Positions 23,635 to 36,599 of a stretch of DNA of 64,000 nt are shown in pieces (the first letter of the stretch is position 1; every line of letters begins with the position of its first letter). A program made the translations under genes and the position numbers. This stretch comes from Pseudoscleropodium purum (taxonomy: Eukaryota > Streptophyta > Bryopsida > Hypnales > Brachytheciaceae): contig OZ017798.1 in NCBI GenBank assembly GCA_963969395.1, positions 17,972,173 to 18,036,172 of the forward strand, in the 5' to 3' direction. A model generated the notes under the pieces. That model ran no database searches, was not told the DNA's origin, and worked only from the letters and a program-made list of their open reading frames with translations.

Positions 23635-26600
23635 TTAATGATCATCATCATCTTCATCGTCGTCAACATCGTCTGCTGTTCCCTCAGGATCTCCAATACC
23701 TTCCAGTAGTGCTTCAACATCTACACCAAGTTCGCGTAATCGGCCACTTAACCTCTCCACTTTGGTTTCTTCTTGACCCAGGCACACCAGCAAGTCATTC
23801 AACTCCACGTCGCTCTCCTTCTGGGCCTCTTTTCGAGCTTCGGCTCGTGCAGCCTCGAGTTCATCATGAGACGGTGACACAGGAACCACCCCACCAGTTT
23901 GTACAGCTGCTCTGAGTGTCTTGGTCTCTTCTTCGAGACGATAATTCTCCTGTTCCAAAGCGTTGTATGCGTCAGAGAGGCCCTTGAAATCATTTTCTTT
24001 CTCAGCAGCCAACTGTTTGTATTGTTGAAACTCCTTTTCAATTTCATTCTTCTCGTCACGAAGTGTGTCCGCCCACTGTTGGGCAACTTCCAGTTGCTGC
24101 TTTAGCGTCCCCACTTCTGCCCTGTTTACTGAAGCTTCATTTCTTTCGCGAAGTGTCGAGGCAAGGGAACTGTCGCCTCCAAGTTGTGAGCCTCCTGCCT
24201 TGTTGAGTAGCAAATCGTTTGTGATGGCCGAATTCTTCTCAAGGAGTTCCTGAAGACGCCGCTTGGAACGTTAGACTTGTCATACACATAAATTCTGATA
24301 ACGAAACAGACAAATTTCTAAAATCTAGTCCGTCATTACACTACCAATGGTTCAATAAAGCACTGCCATTCAAATTAAAATAATTTTAGGCCAAATCATT
24401 CTCTGGAAATTATATATGTCAAATGTCGGGCAGCGATTGGGTCAGATGTGCAAATCTAAATTAGTGATAGAAAAAAGCTTAAAAGAGATGAAAAAAAATC
24501 ATAAAAACCACCTTGAAGATCAACTCTAACATCTGAAATCGTCTCTAAAGCATTCAAAACATAACGTAATCAGAAATTTGGCTTTTAAATGACCATCGAT
24601 CAACGAGAAAAAGTAAAATAATATAAATATATATGTAGTGATCGAGGGCCTGTCAATGGTCAAGATTTAATGATGTAGTCTAGAGTTAGTTAAATTCAAG
24701 CTTCACTGATGCATTGAATATCCTGGTCAATATGAATGCACAAGACAACAGAGGGTTTTAGATTCTCTTAAGGACCTACCTGGAGCTCCTGAGCTTGTGC
24801 CTGCAACAACGACTTTAGACGAAGGCTGTATTCTGCATCAGTCTCTCCTTTCTTTGGTTCGAAACCTTTCAAATCCACAACGATCCGGGTCCTGGGACGA
24901 GAAAACAAATCCACAACTCTCTCCTTGATAAGCGGCTCTAGTTGCTTCAGGAAAGAAATAAACTCAGCATCATAAAAGGTGGTGACCAATGGCTCCTCTT
25001 GTCCTTCACCGAACATCTGCACTTGCTGCTGCTGACTAAACGGGACAGAAACCATTCCATCTCCAGCTGCAGCAGCTGCGGCTGTTGATCTCGTCAGCGC
25101 TTTAGGAAGCCTGGATGACGACATAGCAGAAGCGAAAAGGGAGCTTTTTTCCATCTGCTCCCACTTGGAAAAGAAAGTTGTGAGACCAACTCTTTGGCTA
25201 ACCAGATCCACAACTGCTGATGAGTCTTTCGCATTTTCCTCGGAGTTAAAGATTATGCACGCGCCCAGCAGAACAGCTGCCAGTCCTGCAACGTGCACAC
25301 TCGCAGGGGTCCCGGTACTTCCTAGAAGCTCAATCAAGTAGGGAAGATGGGCAGGCTCCTCCATAAGCACAGTAACAGCCGGTGGGCATTCAACAACCCA
25401 AGTAACCAACAGTCGTAGAAACACTGGTTGAAGCCAAACAGACCCAGGGTTTTGTTGATTAGAAATATTTGCGGGTGATGCGGCCGCAAGGTATTTCATA
25501 CAACGAGGCATCAAGAGCTCTGGGGGCGTCAGGGAGGAAACAGGAATCTCAAGCGGAATCTTCAACACCTAATGAGGATAACACATACGAGTATTCAGAA
25601 TGCAATATTGAGCGCCAGAATAGAATACGATACTTGAGACTGTAGTATAGAGGATCCGCTGTGCAGACACAACGTACTGTAGAGAGAAGTTAAGTACATA
25701 CTCGCTCTTTACACTGAACATTGTCCTTCAAAATATGCGACAGTACGCTAGCTGCCCTACAGCTCGCCTGTAAAAAACATCATTATGTAAGCACTCTGCA
25801 CAGCCTTTAGGTGAAATATACCAAGAAAGCAAGTCGAATGCTGTCAGCACCCAATGAGAGTAGGCATGACTAAACACACTAGCACAGAAATCCTGCGATT
25901 AACGAAGTGAAGCCAATAGAATGCAAGAAGGAAACAAGGCTGCAGCTGAGGCATTTATAGAAATTCTGTTCTAGTAATCCCACATGCACCCTCCTAACAA
26001 ACTAATGCTTAATCGACATTGAATACTATAATACTGACCTCTAAATCATTCCGTCCATCACTGGAGATAAGAGCCCCCACAAGCATACTGCACGATATAA
26101 CAGGGATGTCAGGAACATGCAACGAGGCAACTGAAGCAATCCAGACAATAATCTGAGTATATCCAGTTAGGTTCACAGCAATGACCTCCCAAACGAGAGA
26201 CGACTTTCATCTTCCAGCGAATGACCATCCTCTTGGGCAATTGATTGTGGGATTGGAGTTATGGTAGATGCGAGCAAGGTCTGCCCATCTGGATTTCCCT
26301 GCAACCAAAACATTTAAACATTCAAAGGTTACATCTCCAGAAAATCCTGCACTTACTGTTGATCGTAAACCACACTGAAATCATGCCTGCAGTTGTAACT
26401 GGCATGCCCAGAATGCTAAGGATAAGTAGCTACGATAATTGAAAAAATACGCACATGACGAGATGCCCAAAGAATCAGCTCATGTGAAGACGAGGCAAAT
26501 ATGATTGAAAGCAAATCCAGCTACTCAAAGAGTTATTGAAATCAGAAGTATCACCTCACAAAAGCACTTCACCACATATTCAGCTGCAATACACTCGCTC

Positions 26601-29600
26601 AAATTTGTGGCCTGCAGTAAAGCTCTCAAAACCCGGTTTAATGCTGGTTCCGTGTCAGGCTCGTCTCCTAAGATTTTGCTGCCAAGGAGGTCCCGATTGG
26701 CAGGATGCCCAACCACCAAATCACCAATGCATCTTAGCGCCTGCAACAACCACCACCACCAAGATTACTTTGAGGCGCCAAGAACGGAAAAGAGAAAAAT
26801 CCTAGATTCGAAATAGTGCCTGGATTCGTGATGTTTAGCCTGACAACCCGCAATTTACGAAAGTACATACCGCGCAACGGATGGCCACAGGTCCCACTCG
26901 TCCCTCCACTGAGAGTGCAAGCAGAATGTCCAGAAGTTTGTTCTACAGAAATTACACAGATAAATCGGGTAAATCTAAATCCAAAGTTCCAAAATCAATA
27001 ACAATAACCGGCAGCTGCGTATACAAGATATCTCATGATCAACCTTCAATCTACATGATCCAAAAGAAAATGTGCTTTCCGACCCAGAACTTGGTATACA
27101 GCATTGTCAACAGGCGTGAGAAGAACCTGAGCAAATAGCGTTTGATTGGCCACAATATTTGCATCTTTCCCAGGCTTGGCATCGTGACCACCGGCAAGCA
27201 AAAGCGCAACAGTCTCCAGTGCACATAGCAAGTTAATAGACTGTCGCATCAACCAATCCAAAATAGGTTAGCATCATGCTATAGTCGTTCTCAATCTGCA
27301 CACATTCATTGCTGCTGAATAAAAGATCTAATAGCGGTGCCAATCGAGCATCGTGAATTCAATTTATCAACGCAGCTGATCAGGACAGATAGAAGAATTT
27401 ACCTTCTGCTGGGTAAAGCTATCCGCAGTACCTTTTCGTAACTTAAGGAGATGAGCAACAAGTTGCAACCCTAAGGTCTCCCTTAAGTATATCTGCAGCC
27501 CACTTCACCGTAAGATTCATTTACCATATTGCTCAAGTTCCCTGTCATTTACCATGAAAGATTCATCTCAACGCATCATACATCAGACGTTGGGAGAAGA
27601 TGGTAGACAGCAGACCCAGACAGCAAAGCAACATAGTGAAACTGCTAACCTGATTAGAAGGATTGCTGCGCAAGAGATTGTTGAGAAGCTCCAAACAATC
27701 CTGGAATGTGGATGGCAATTAAAGGTCTATCATCACCATGTATATTTCGATCAAACAACAAAAAGAACAGCAAATGCAATCTTCAACGACAATCCAATGA
27801 CAAAACAATTGCCATTCTGGATAACCATTACAAATCTCAAAAGAAAGTGAGATGAGTACTTGCACGATGATGCCTCCCTCAGAGCCTCCTTCCTCTTTGA
27901 TAATGTTGAACAGACGATCATAAGCACCTTCAAACACCACTATTTTTTGTATTTCCTGTGCACACTCAGGAGCTTCTTATATTAAATACTACTGTGAAAG
28001 GAATAACAATTAATTAGATAACTTTCCAACTGGAACCCTGCTGCACATACACATCACTCTCAAACTGAATCATCTTTAACCCTAAACGATTAGGTCCATA
28101 CAACTGAACGACACTGAAAACTTCAAGCTATACTCGAGTACGAATAGATTTACCTCCCAATGCCAAGGAAGGAAATAATAAATAGATTTCACAATTCAAA
28201 TCTTCGTCTTGATTCTTACCACGAGAAATTCTGAATTATTTAATTAGGGAATGGTAATACTGATTGCATCTTAGAAACATTCAGGCTGTGAGGTACAACC
28301 ACAAAATACAAATAATGCTCTTTAACATGGTACCGTTTATTGATTCGGTATTTTGGTGCTCTCTCGAGTCATGTTGCCATAAGACAAAGAAGATAAAATA
28401 AGAAGATCTGGATTGAAATTTTGATAGACGGCGAAACATAAGTAAGCACATCAGAGTGTAACTCAATGCATAGGATTGCACAAAAGGGTGGCATACCTCT
28501 GCAGACCGTGTAAGGTACGCCAGTACGATCAATGCTTCATTGCGTATAACCTAAATCAAAAGCAGAATGAAAATGCAAACACGAAGATAAATCAAAAGGT
28601 TAAAAGTAGACCACGTTCTCTGTTTCAAAACAAACCCATAATCAACAAGAAACGATTACCCAACCACAAAAAGGACACAGGATGTGGAAGGATATGGATG
28701 GACACATCACGAAAATTTCTCCAGCAACAGCGATGGATAAGCAGGCTAAGCAATCTAGCTCACAGCACAATAGCACCGACGTAGATAATTGACTGACGGT
28801 CCACTAACAATGGGAGAGCAATATAAGGACTTCTACTGCTATAAAGCGACGAGATCAAAGGTGTCCCTCATATGTCCCTTTGTATCCAACAAAAGATTCG
28901 GTGATTCGAACACCAAACTTGTTAATTTTCCACCATCACTGAAATACCCCACTATCTCCTCTCACGTAAAAAAGACGTGACCAGGAGGTGATGAGATCGA
29001 CCAACAATCGAAAATGGTCCATGTAAGATTCTCAACAACTGCAGGTGCCTGCACTGATGCCAGACTACTAACCATACAAAATTGGGCCGGTAGACGTACC
29101 TCACGCTCAGCAAGCATGTCCATCAGCCGAGTAATACCTTGAGGGATAGAAAGCACCAGATCCTGCAGCCTTTGCCACATACCACCTTATCAACAATCCA
29201 TGCACCTGATTAAACTCACTGCTGAACAGACTAATCCAGGCACTGCGCCTATGTAATACGGACGTAAGTGCTTCTTCTAAATCAATTTTAGGGTTATGTT
29301 TGAGTCTATGCACACCTTGTGGGGCAACTCGTAAGCAGGGCGGTCAAAACTTGCAGTGTATGATAACGCACATAGAAGTCTGGTTCATCCTGCAATAAGA
29401 ATAGTCATATCAAATCTACTTCAATGTTCTCTAAAAGAGAGGTGGAGTCCAAGGATGTCAACACGAAACGAGGTCCATCTCAAGTAACTTGGGGCATACC
29501 AAAAGGCTCAACAGAAGTGCAATACTAGCAGGTTCTCGTGCCAGAAGCTCGGAGTTAATGGTGCCCGCTTGGACTTGACCAGGTTCCTCGAGCCCTAGAT

Positions 29601-31302
29601 CCTCTGTTGTTAGCGCATGAAGAAGCGTCTCCAAAGACCCCCTCACCTAAAAACATTCACTTCAAACATAAGCAAGGGATCTTCTCCTGTGTTGTAAGAA
29701 CCTGCTAAGTTAGCCCCTAAGTGCCTAAGTGGCCAAAAATTATCGCTTTCATATCTCTGGGAATTGAAATGAATTATTCAGGACGCTTTAAGGAAGGCAA
29801 CAAATATATTAATACAGGGAAGATATCATGTCCTACAGCTTGAAACCCAAAATATATGCTGTGGGAGTTAGAATAATTGGCTATGAGCTTCCAAAGAAGA
29901 ATTCCCATTTTTAGCTCAGGCACTTCAGGGTTAATATTCACGTGATAGAAATGTACATAATATTGCGTCAAGGCGACAGCACAGCACATACGCCGGCTAC
30001 ACTACACAAAATCGTAAACTCAATGGAAAAAAATTTACAGATGAGCATGAGCTCACCATTTCTAGATCTTCTCGCTCCTCTCTGAAAACTGCCATAAGAA
30101 TAGGAAACCCTGCTCACACAGAAAGGGTCTTCAGCAAAGCAGCATTCACCTGAAACCATACCATGCATCTAATAAATCCCAAGAAAAAACTGCTGAGAAC
30201 ATATTCTAACCACATTTTTCCTACACACGACAGATTTCCATGCAGCTCTATTTACCCATAGCCCCAAATGCAAGCTTCGCATTTCGGTTCTCTGCTACGG
30301 CGGCCTCCAGCTCTTGCATGGCACTACGTCGATCGTCCGCAAGCTTGCCGTTGCTAATCCGCTCCAAAAGCTCCTCAACTCCCCTGCAGACATGCGAAAG
30401 ATTTGTTATCATCACACCAATAACTCTGCCCCCAGGGCACGTACCCGGACCTCACTTTCAAGAATTAATGAGGGAGGTCCATCAAGTGTCCCTCTTATCA
30501 TTCCAGTAATAAAGGAGTAAGATCAAAAACAAATAAAGCATAAAGGCAAATTCAAATGTCAAAGACAGCAATTGACATTATAATTTTTGGAGTCTAAATG
30601 AATATGCTATAAATTTTTGAAATTGCACTGCATAGCATTCTAAAAGTATCCTTACCCTAAAATGTCAAGACAGTTTTGCATCCAAAAATTCAGTATCGAC
30701 CTTGCATTAGACTAGCCGAGGGGATGCCTAGTTGAAGAGTATCCTGCCTTTCTAGTGTGCACTAAGCAAGAATTATTCAGATTTCAATACCTCTAAGATT
30801 TGGAAGCCACGACTACGCAAGAGCTTCCAGTGATACCAAGAACAACATATGAGCGAAGAAACAAATACTCCAACAAACAAACCGACAGAATTTGACAAGA
30901 GAAATGAGCGGCCCTTACCCATCGTCTTCATCTCGACCATAATTGCTGGTTCCAAACACCAGTCCACCCACGCCCTACACCAAACCATGCAGATGAAGAC
31001 CTCGATTGCAACAGATACGTACCTCCCCACTACAGAGGCTAAATTCATAAAATCCACCTATTGTGGTCAAGAAAAACTCTTTCGAATTACAAGAAAAACA
31101 AACAGGTTCACCATATTCAATTGGCTTCATGAAATTCCGCTACCATTGCATCCATATATAGAAAGGAAATCGGGAGAATTCTCCTCGACAGAGATTGCAA
31201 GGAGCTCTGCTCGACCCAAATGGAGGTAAACTTATTGCCAAAACCAAACCACTGTACCTGCGCTACTGCATTGAGGTTCAAAGACCCCAACTTGAACGCC
31301 AT
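23635..31302 (-). CDS. p115/Uso1-type vesicle-tethering golgin (GC6/MAG4-like), 19 exons
   Basis: Golgi tethering factor that holds ER-derived vesicles for SNARE-driven fusion. Coding exons, minus strand: 31302-31258, 30974-30919, 30383-30256, 30109-30057, 29646-29500, 29389-29316, 29169-29100, 28550-28497, 27955-27860, 27700-27650, 27492-27403, 27240-27127, 26942-26871, 26740-26555, 26298-26186, 26087-26039, 25767-25702, 25568-24780, 24249-23635. Phases agree throughout: 2868 bp, 955 residues plus stop. Residues 16-24 (GVGGLVFGT) give the family N-terminus. Armadillo-like head: landmarks YVRYHTLQ, GITRLMDML, RNEALIVLAYLTR, IQKIVVFEGAY, DCLELLNNLLR. Head end near residue 620 (FFSKWEQMEKSS); coiled coil from about 750, including ELNDLLVCLGQEE; acidic tail DDVDDDEDDDD. 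An alternative exon 12 donor 36 bp downstream would add 12 residues. I prefer the CAG/GTTCTT site because it keeps the usual family spacing. Confidence 0.93.
29710..29934. mobile_element. 225-bp MITE in golgin intron 4
   Basis: Bounded by TTAGCCCCTAAGTGCC and GGCACTTCAGGGTTAA, which are inverted copies of one another. It lies inside intron 4 (29647-30056) and does not touch the splice sites. The termini match those of the large intergenic elements, but the interior is unrelated to families A and B. Another copy was not found in the window. Confidence 0.7.
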
Positions 31303-32330
31303 AACCCACTCACTTCACAGCCAAATTTCTCAAACACCAATTCCCTCTCCAATCAAACGAATTTCAGGCTCCTAAAAATTCCTGCAATCAACAAATAGCG
31401 CTCCTGCAAATCAGAAGCCTAATCCCAATCCTTCCTCAATCTCATCCCTAAACCTCAAACCCGATGCTTCATCACCAATAGCCGCTCACTCCGCAACCCA
31501 ATTTCACAAATACCAATACCCTCCCCAAAACCGAAAACCAGCATCATTATAAACCCCCTGCAATCAACAGATAGCGCTCCTGCAAATCCAATCCCAATCG
31601 CAATCCCCAAACCTTCCTCGATCACTCACCCAAACCTGGCGCTTTCTCTCTACACAGCACCCATTCCCCTCACAGCTCAATTTCGCAAACTTACACACTC
31701 TCTAAAACATAATTCCAAGCGCGTAACAATTCCTGCAATCAGCAGAAAAATCTCCACCAAATCACAAGCCTAATCAAACCCTCTCCATCTGCAACTCCCA
31801 GACCTTCCTCGATCTCGCACCAAAACCTCGGACCCGGCCAAAATTTTCAAACAATCCGAAATTGCGTTATGAGAAGGGTCATCTGGAGAGTGAGAAACGG
31901 CGCCAACCAGGTGTAAATTTGATTCTTCCCACACAGAACCAAACCCTAATCGCAAGAAGCGTGATTGAAGTCAATCCCCTCGCTATACTAGTCGCATGTG
32001 CGGTTTCTGACTGGTAGGCTTACGGATTTTTGTTGAAACTGATGATAATAATAAATAATAATATAAAGCTGAATGATTGTGTTGCAAGGGGAAAGCGTGG
32101 TGAGGATGGGCAGTACGAAAAAGTGAGGTGCAAGCAACGCGATGTATGGAATGGACAACGGGTCACGTGAAACTTGATGAAGCTCCTTCAAGCTCCGTGT
32201 AGTCGTCTTCTTCTCCGGGTTCGACATGGAGAGACTGGGTCTGGAAACGAGCTTAACTCTGGGGCCTTTTCACACTACGTCCCACGTGTCAAGCCTCATT
32301 AATTTCTCTATTGTGGAGAGTTGAAAATTG
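31303..32330 (-). promoter_or_regulatory. Golgin 5' leader and promoter region
   Basis: C- and A-rich sequence typical of a plant leader runs from the start codon to about 31950. A telo-box (AAACCCTAA, 31941-31949) lies close to the likely transcription start. Two G-boxes (CACGTG) lie at 32164-32169 and 32283-32288. Two copies of a CCTGCAATCAACA-TAGCGCTCCTGC word lie about 178 bp apart (near 31380 and 31558). The 30716-31943 part is duplicated at 44924-45973; the telo-box straddles the end of homology and the G-boxes lie outside it. Confidence 0.6.
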
Positions 32331-32387
32331 GGAGTCGGGGATTTACATTACATTACAGTGGGTACCCCCATAGAGCAGGCAACCCAT

Positions 32388-32638
32388 TTCCGACCGGCCA
32401 GGGAAGATTGACCCCTCTATTGCCCCATCCGAGGGTAAATGTCAAAATTGCCCCTTACTTTGGGTCATTTAAATTTTGTATTTCAACGTGTCTTGGTGCT
32501 AATATAGAATCTTTGACTGCAAATATGAATTCAAAATTTGCAAATTTTATCATATGTGGCAAATAAAAAATTTCAGGGTTTTCTACAACGATAAAACATG
32601 GGGCAATAGAGGGGTCAATCTTCCTTGGCCTTTCGGAC
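32388..32638. mobile_element. MITE family C, best-preserved copy
   Basis: About 250 bp with near-perfect inverted ends of about 31-38 bp. The left arm (32396-32426) starts GGCCAGGGAAGATTGACC, and the right arm (32600-32630) ends GGTCAATCTTCCTTGGCC. The TCCGA outer extension is also mirrored. The centre holds ATGAATTCAAAATTTGCAAA and a CATATG word, shared with 10402-10660 and with a remnant at 47040-47165. Non-coding. Confidence 0.88.
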
Positions 32639-33393
32639 CACCTCCATTTGCACAAAATAAGTTGCTCTATTTCCAATCATAGCTTTGTTTGTATTACAGC
32701 TCACGTATGGCAGAACCTGCAAGAGCTGTAGAAATGTCCAAGTAGTGTTCATTGAAAGTATAGAATGATCACAGTATGTACATAATTATCACTTACATCA
32801 ATTTTGTAACTAGCTTATAGTCGGAATTATAGCAACCTCCATGACAACAATAGGTTTTATAGAATCTCTGGGAAAAGAATTCACAATAATTTCAATTTTG
32901 ACCAAAAAAATATAATTTTTTTTTTTGAATCCTCCTTAAATCAATTTTCCTATATGGAAAAAATATTTCCTTGAATACACCTTGAGCACAAGTATGCTGA
33001 ATTCCTTAAGTGGTTGGAAATGGGTCGTCATCCCATAATCATGTTGTGCTTTAAACCGCCAGCTAAAAGAGGCTCGAAAATGGTTTCAAACTTCCTAAAA
33101 ATTGTTCATGAAAGAAGTATGGCGGCTTCAAAGAAGCATTCTTACTTTTGGACTTTTGGCACATGTGCCAAGCTTCAAAGCTCATACAATGTGATGCTTA
33201 CAATCTTTGACAAGCATGTAAGTGTTTAGTTTGTTTAAGCTTACATGTTTTGGTGATTATTAATAATACAACTTCAAGTCCTTTTATTTCACTTCTGACA
33301 CCTCAAGAAGGGGAACTTCTAAATGTAGTCACTCATTTTAAAGGCTACCTATGAGTTGTTTTGATCAATCTACTTTGAAAACTTTGCAAGCCT

Positions 33394-33648
33394 CATTAGA
33401 AGAAATTTGAGGGCATTGGAAGCCCATTTCGGGCATGTTTCCCCACAGTTGTTCCCCACAGCAAAGGGAATGGCTTGCTGTTAGAATATTTTTTTTAAAT
33501 TTAATCTCCAAATGCAAAAAAAAAATGGGATGGGACAATGACGTGGCAGGGTCTCGGCCATGTCAGTAGTCCAGTTCCAACGCTGCACTGGTCCTATTCC
33601 CAGCTTGATAACTCACAAGCTTTTGGAACCCTCAAACTTCTTCTAATG
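33394..33648. mobile_element. MITE family D, copy 1
   Basis: 255 bp, beginning CATTAGAAGAAATTTGAGGG and ending CCCTCAAACTTCTTCTAATG, an almost perfect inverted pair. The interior has CCCATTTCGGGC, a CAGCAAGGG-like word and TAATCTCCAAATGC, shared with 35811-36088 and, inverted, with 39564-39808. Non-coding. Confidence 0.88.
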
Positions 33649-33649
33649 A

Positions 33650-35560
33650 CTATGGTCTCAAATTTGCCGAAATTAGAAAACGGATTGTGCGTTTCTTTGT
33701 TTAATATACAATTCTTTGTTGTCTTGTTTTTGTAGTTAAATACTCAACTTTCAGATAACCCACAAACCAATTTGTTATGCTTTTGGGTGTACTCACCTTA
33801 GTCTACAAGTTTGAAGTCCTACATTACTCAAAAATGTTTATAAGGCAATACTTTTGGGATGTTTTGGCACCAAGGAAGTGGGACTAGGGTGTCGAATTGG
33901 GTTTAGCCAAAATGAAAACCAAGCTTCAACTCCAAATCATCCAACAATTTTTTTGAATGTAAAATAAGTAGAAAATTACTAAAGTAATCCAACCACACAC
34001 AAACAAAAGACCCATCACAAACATTTAGGGAATGACCCATAAAAATCTTGGATTGACCTATGATAGATTTTTTTTTTCAATAATGAGATTTGGACTGCAT
34101 TAGGTTGATTTAGTGGCCACAATCAATGTCTCTAATGATGGTGATGGAGTGATTAGTGATTGCAATAGGAACTTCCATCTTCAAAAATTCATAACAAATT
34201 CATACTTTGTCAAAAAAGGTATAATTTCAATTGCTCTCCCCATTTCTCACATTTGTCTTTATGTAGGAAAAAATTAAAAATTTTCAACAATACCAATACT
34301 AGAAAAACCAATCATTCTATCTATTATAGGTTGGTTTATCTTTTATAAAGATTGAATTTTTTTTCAAAACTATTCTAATCCAAATTTGATGCTAGAAGTT
34401 CCCTAAAATGGAATTTAGACTTTTTGATCTATTTTTTGGATACTTAATTGCTATATAATATTATACAAAAAAGAAGTTGGGACATAGAGCATTTCCTATC
34501 TCTGCCTTAAATAAGATTGGTTTTTTAAGGGGAGAGGGAGATTTTTTTGTTATAGTGAGATCTTTGGAACCATATGTCCCCCAGGCATATTTTTGATACT
34601 ATTGGAAAGCTCCCTCCAAGCATGGACATTATTTCATGGTGTTTGGACTTATGACAAAAAAGATATTGAATATCAAAAAATTTATAAATTAAAAAATTAC
34701 TTTTACTTTTAATTTGGTTGTCAGTCACAATTATAGAAGGCATATTTGCTAGTATTTTAATTTTTGGGCACTTAATCAAATTACCCTTCCAAATTAACTA
34801 TCTTTGAAATACCTTTAGAAACCTTTATGGTGTAGTTCAAAGCCACCATACTTTATTCTACAAAAAGAAGATAGATAAAGGTAGGAGGACCAATTTTATA
34901 GTATAAGAGAGTCAATGTGCAATCATGAAAACATCTTTGTCTAATCTTATATTTTTGAAGGGTTTGCCAAAAAGAGCCCACATTGTATAGCAATCATGCA
35001 ATGGATTCCTATCACAATTTTGATCAATTTTTACCTAATCAACAATAAGTGAAAGAGGAAAAAACCCTAAATCACCCAAATATATGTTCTACCATCCCTA
35101 AATCATCCTAACATATGCTTAAAAAGGTTAAAGTGATCTCCTAAGCCCAAATCTCCCTCAAATTGGCAATTAGGGCACCCAAAGGGTCCAAATGGAGTTT
35201 AAAAGGAGAATTACATCACACGTATCAAAAGTTCATAACTCAGATCATATACAATTAATTCTTCCCATTTATTCATGCAATTAATATTCTATTTCCAAAT
35301 TGCATTTAAATTTACAATTTAGGAACCTCAAGTGGATAAATTTGGACCCTATAAAGAATTTCAGCACACTTCATTTGTCTAGAATCCTAAAATTTCAATG
35401 TGCATTGACTATAGAAATTAACAAACCTTATGACTCTAGAATAGGGAATGCTAGCATGTGAGTATAGGATCCATGAATCTATAAGCCTAGGAATTTATAT
35501 TATACACATTTTCTATGGTTATAGGTGTTTATGTTATGTATATATCTATATTATAAACTC
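33650..35560. other. AT-rich intergenic DNA, no gene seen
   Basis: Only short frames such as the one at 34525-34779 on the minus strand, without family features or linked exons. No repeats beyond homopolymers were recognised. Confidence 0.55.
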
Positions 35561-35810
35561 TTTATATGTCACATTGTACCTATGTTATATGCTATAAACA
35601 CCTTCAAATGGTTGTAGGTACATACCTACAACTAAATTTAAGGCTCAATTATAGGCTCACTTCTTTATGCACACATGCTAGCATCGTTGGCTCTCAAATT
35701 ATGACAAGAGGCACTTATGCCAACCTTTTGGCTATGATTGATGCTAATTATAAACCAAATGATTGTGAAGGCTTGCAAAAATACATTAAGAAAGGTTGTT
35801 AGAAGTCTCA

Positions 35811-36088
35811 CATTAGAAAAAATTTGAGGGCTCTGAAAGCCCATTTCGGGCTTGTTCCCTTGCAATTGTTCCCTGTAGCAAGAAGAACGGCCCGTTGTTG
35901 GAAAAAAAAATTAAAAAAAAAAAAAATTAATCTCCAAATGCCAAAAAAATTGAATTTTTTTTGGACAATGACATAGCAAGGTTTCGGCCACGTTAGAAGC
36001 ACAGTTCTTGGAGTTCACAATGTTGTAGTAGTATAGTTCCCAGTTTGACAACTCATGGGCTCTTCAAGCCCTCAAATTTTTTCTAATG
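35811..36088. mobile_element. MITE family D, copy 2, next to a decayed transposase
   Basis: Starts CATTAGAAAAAATTTGAGGG and ends CCCTCAAATTTTTTCTAATG. The interior matches 33394-33648, with longer A-runs. It lies directly upstream of the Tc1-like remnant and may have inserted into the upstream part of that gene. Confidence 0.85.
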
Positions 36089-36104
36089 GCTACAATAATT
36101 GTAT

Positions 36105-36590
36105 TGCCATCAAAAAGCCTTTTTCTCACTGATGCACATAAGGCTCAAAGGTGGCAATTTGCTTGAGAGTATAACCTTAGAGCCAAATTGATTGGAACTC
36201 AAAAAAGTTATTTGGATTGATGAATCATGTTTTGAGATTGGCAAGATCTCTTTGCAACTTAGAGTTTGGCATTGCAATATGGAAAAGTTCAACAAATTTG
36301 TTGTTATGGAAGATGGTTACCTAATTCATTGTGCTCTTATGCCAAATCAATGGAAATAAGCTTATCATTTGAAGAAAATTATACGACTACTAAACTCTCC
36401 AAATCCTAATCCCATAGAAAATGTGTGGAAAAAAAATGGAAGACCATATTCAAAATGAATCTACATCCAAGAAAAGGAATGGACTTATTGAATTGATGCA
36501 AAGAAGCATGGAAAGGGATATCTATGGACATGCTTGAAGTATCTCATTTCAACCATGCCTTTGGATGAATGTTGTAATTAGTGTCAAAAG
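36105..36590 (+). pseudogene. Decayed Tc1/mariner-type transposase fragment
   Basis: Piecing the plus-strand frames together shows Tc1-family landmarks in order: LTDAHKAQRWQFA (36130-36172), then KVIWIDESCFEIGK about 36207-36248 (the W-x-DE motif with a catalytic Asp), then RLLNSPNPNPIENVWKK about 36388-36438, which matches the SPDLNPIENxW signature carrying the last acidic residue. Several in-frame stops and at least two frame changes show that it is dead. The region between the motifs is shortened. The upstream DNA-binding part was not recognised, perhaps because of the MITE at 35811-36088. It could be the source relic of a cut-and-paste family in this genome. Confidence 0.72.
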
Positions 36591-36599
36591 TAGACATAC

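Noticed and set aside
27046..27126. Longer golgin exon 12 using a donor 36 bp or more downstream
   Set aside because: The earlier CAG/GTTCTT donor at 27127 keeps the usual family spacing between the two helices; the longer form remains possible as an alternative.
28840..28930. tRNA-like GTTCGAATC word in golgin intron 7
   Set aside because: No matching A box or cloverleaf could be drawn around it.
30773..31057. 94-codon minus-strand frame with membrane-like segments (also at 44981-45265)
   Set aside because: It overlaps golgin exon 2 and its introns in another frame; its conservation at the second site is explained by the promoter-block duplication.
31117..31302. 61-codon frame starting at the golgin ATG and running on past exon 1
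   Set aside because: Only the first 15 codons are exon; the rest is intron 1 after a CAG/GTACAG donor, and the family continues in exon 2.
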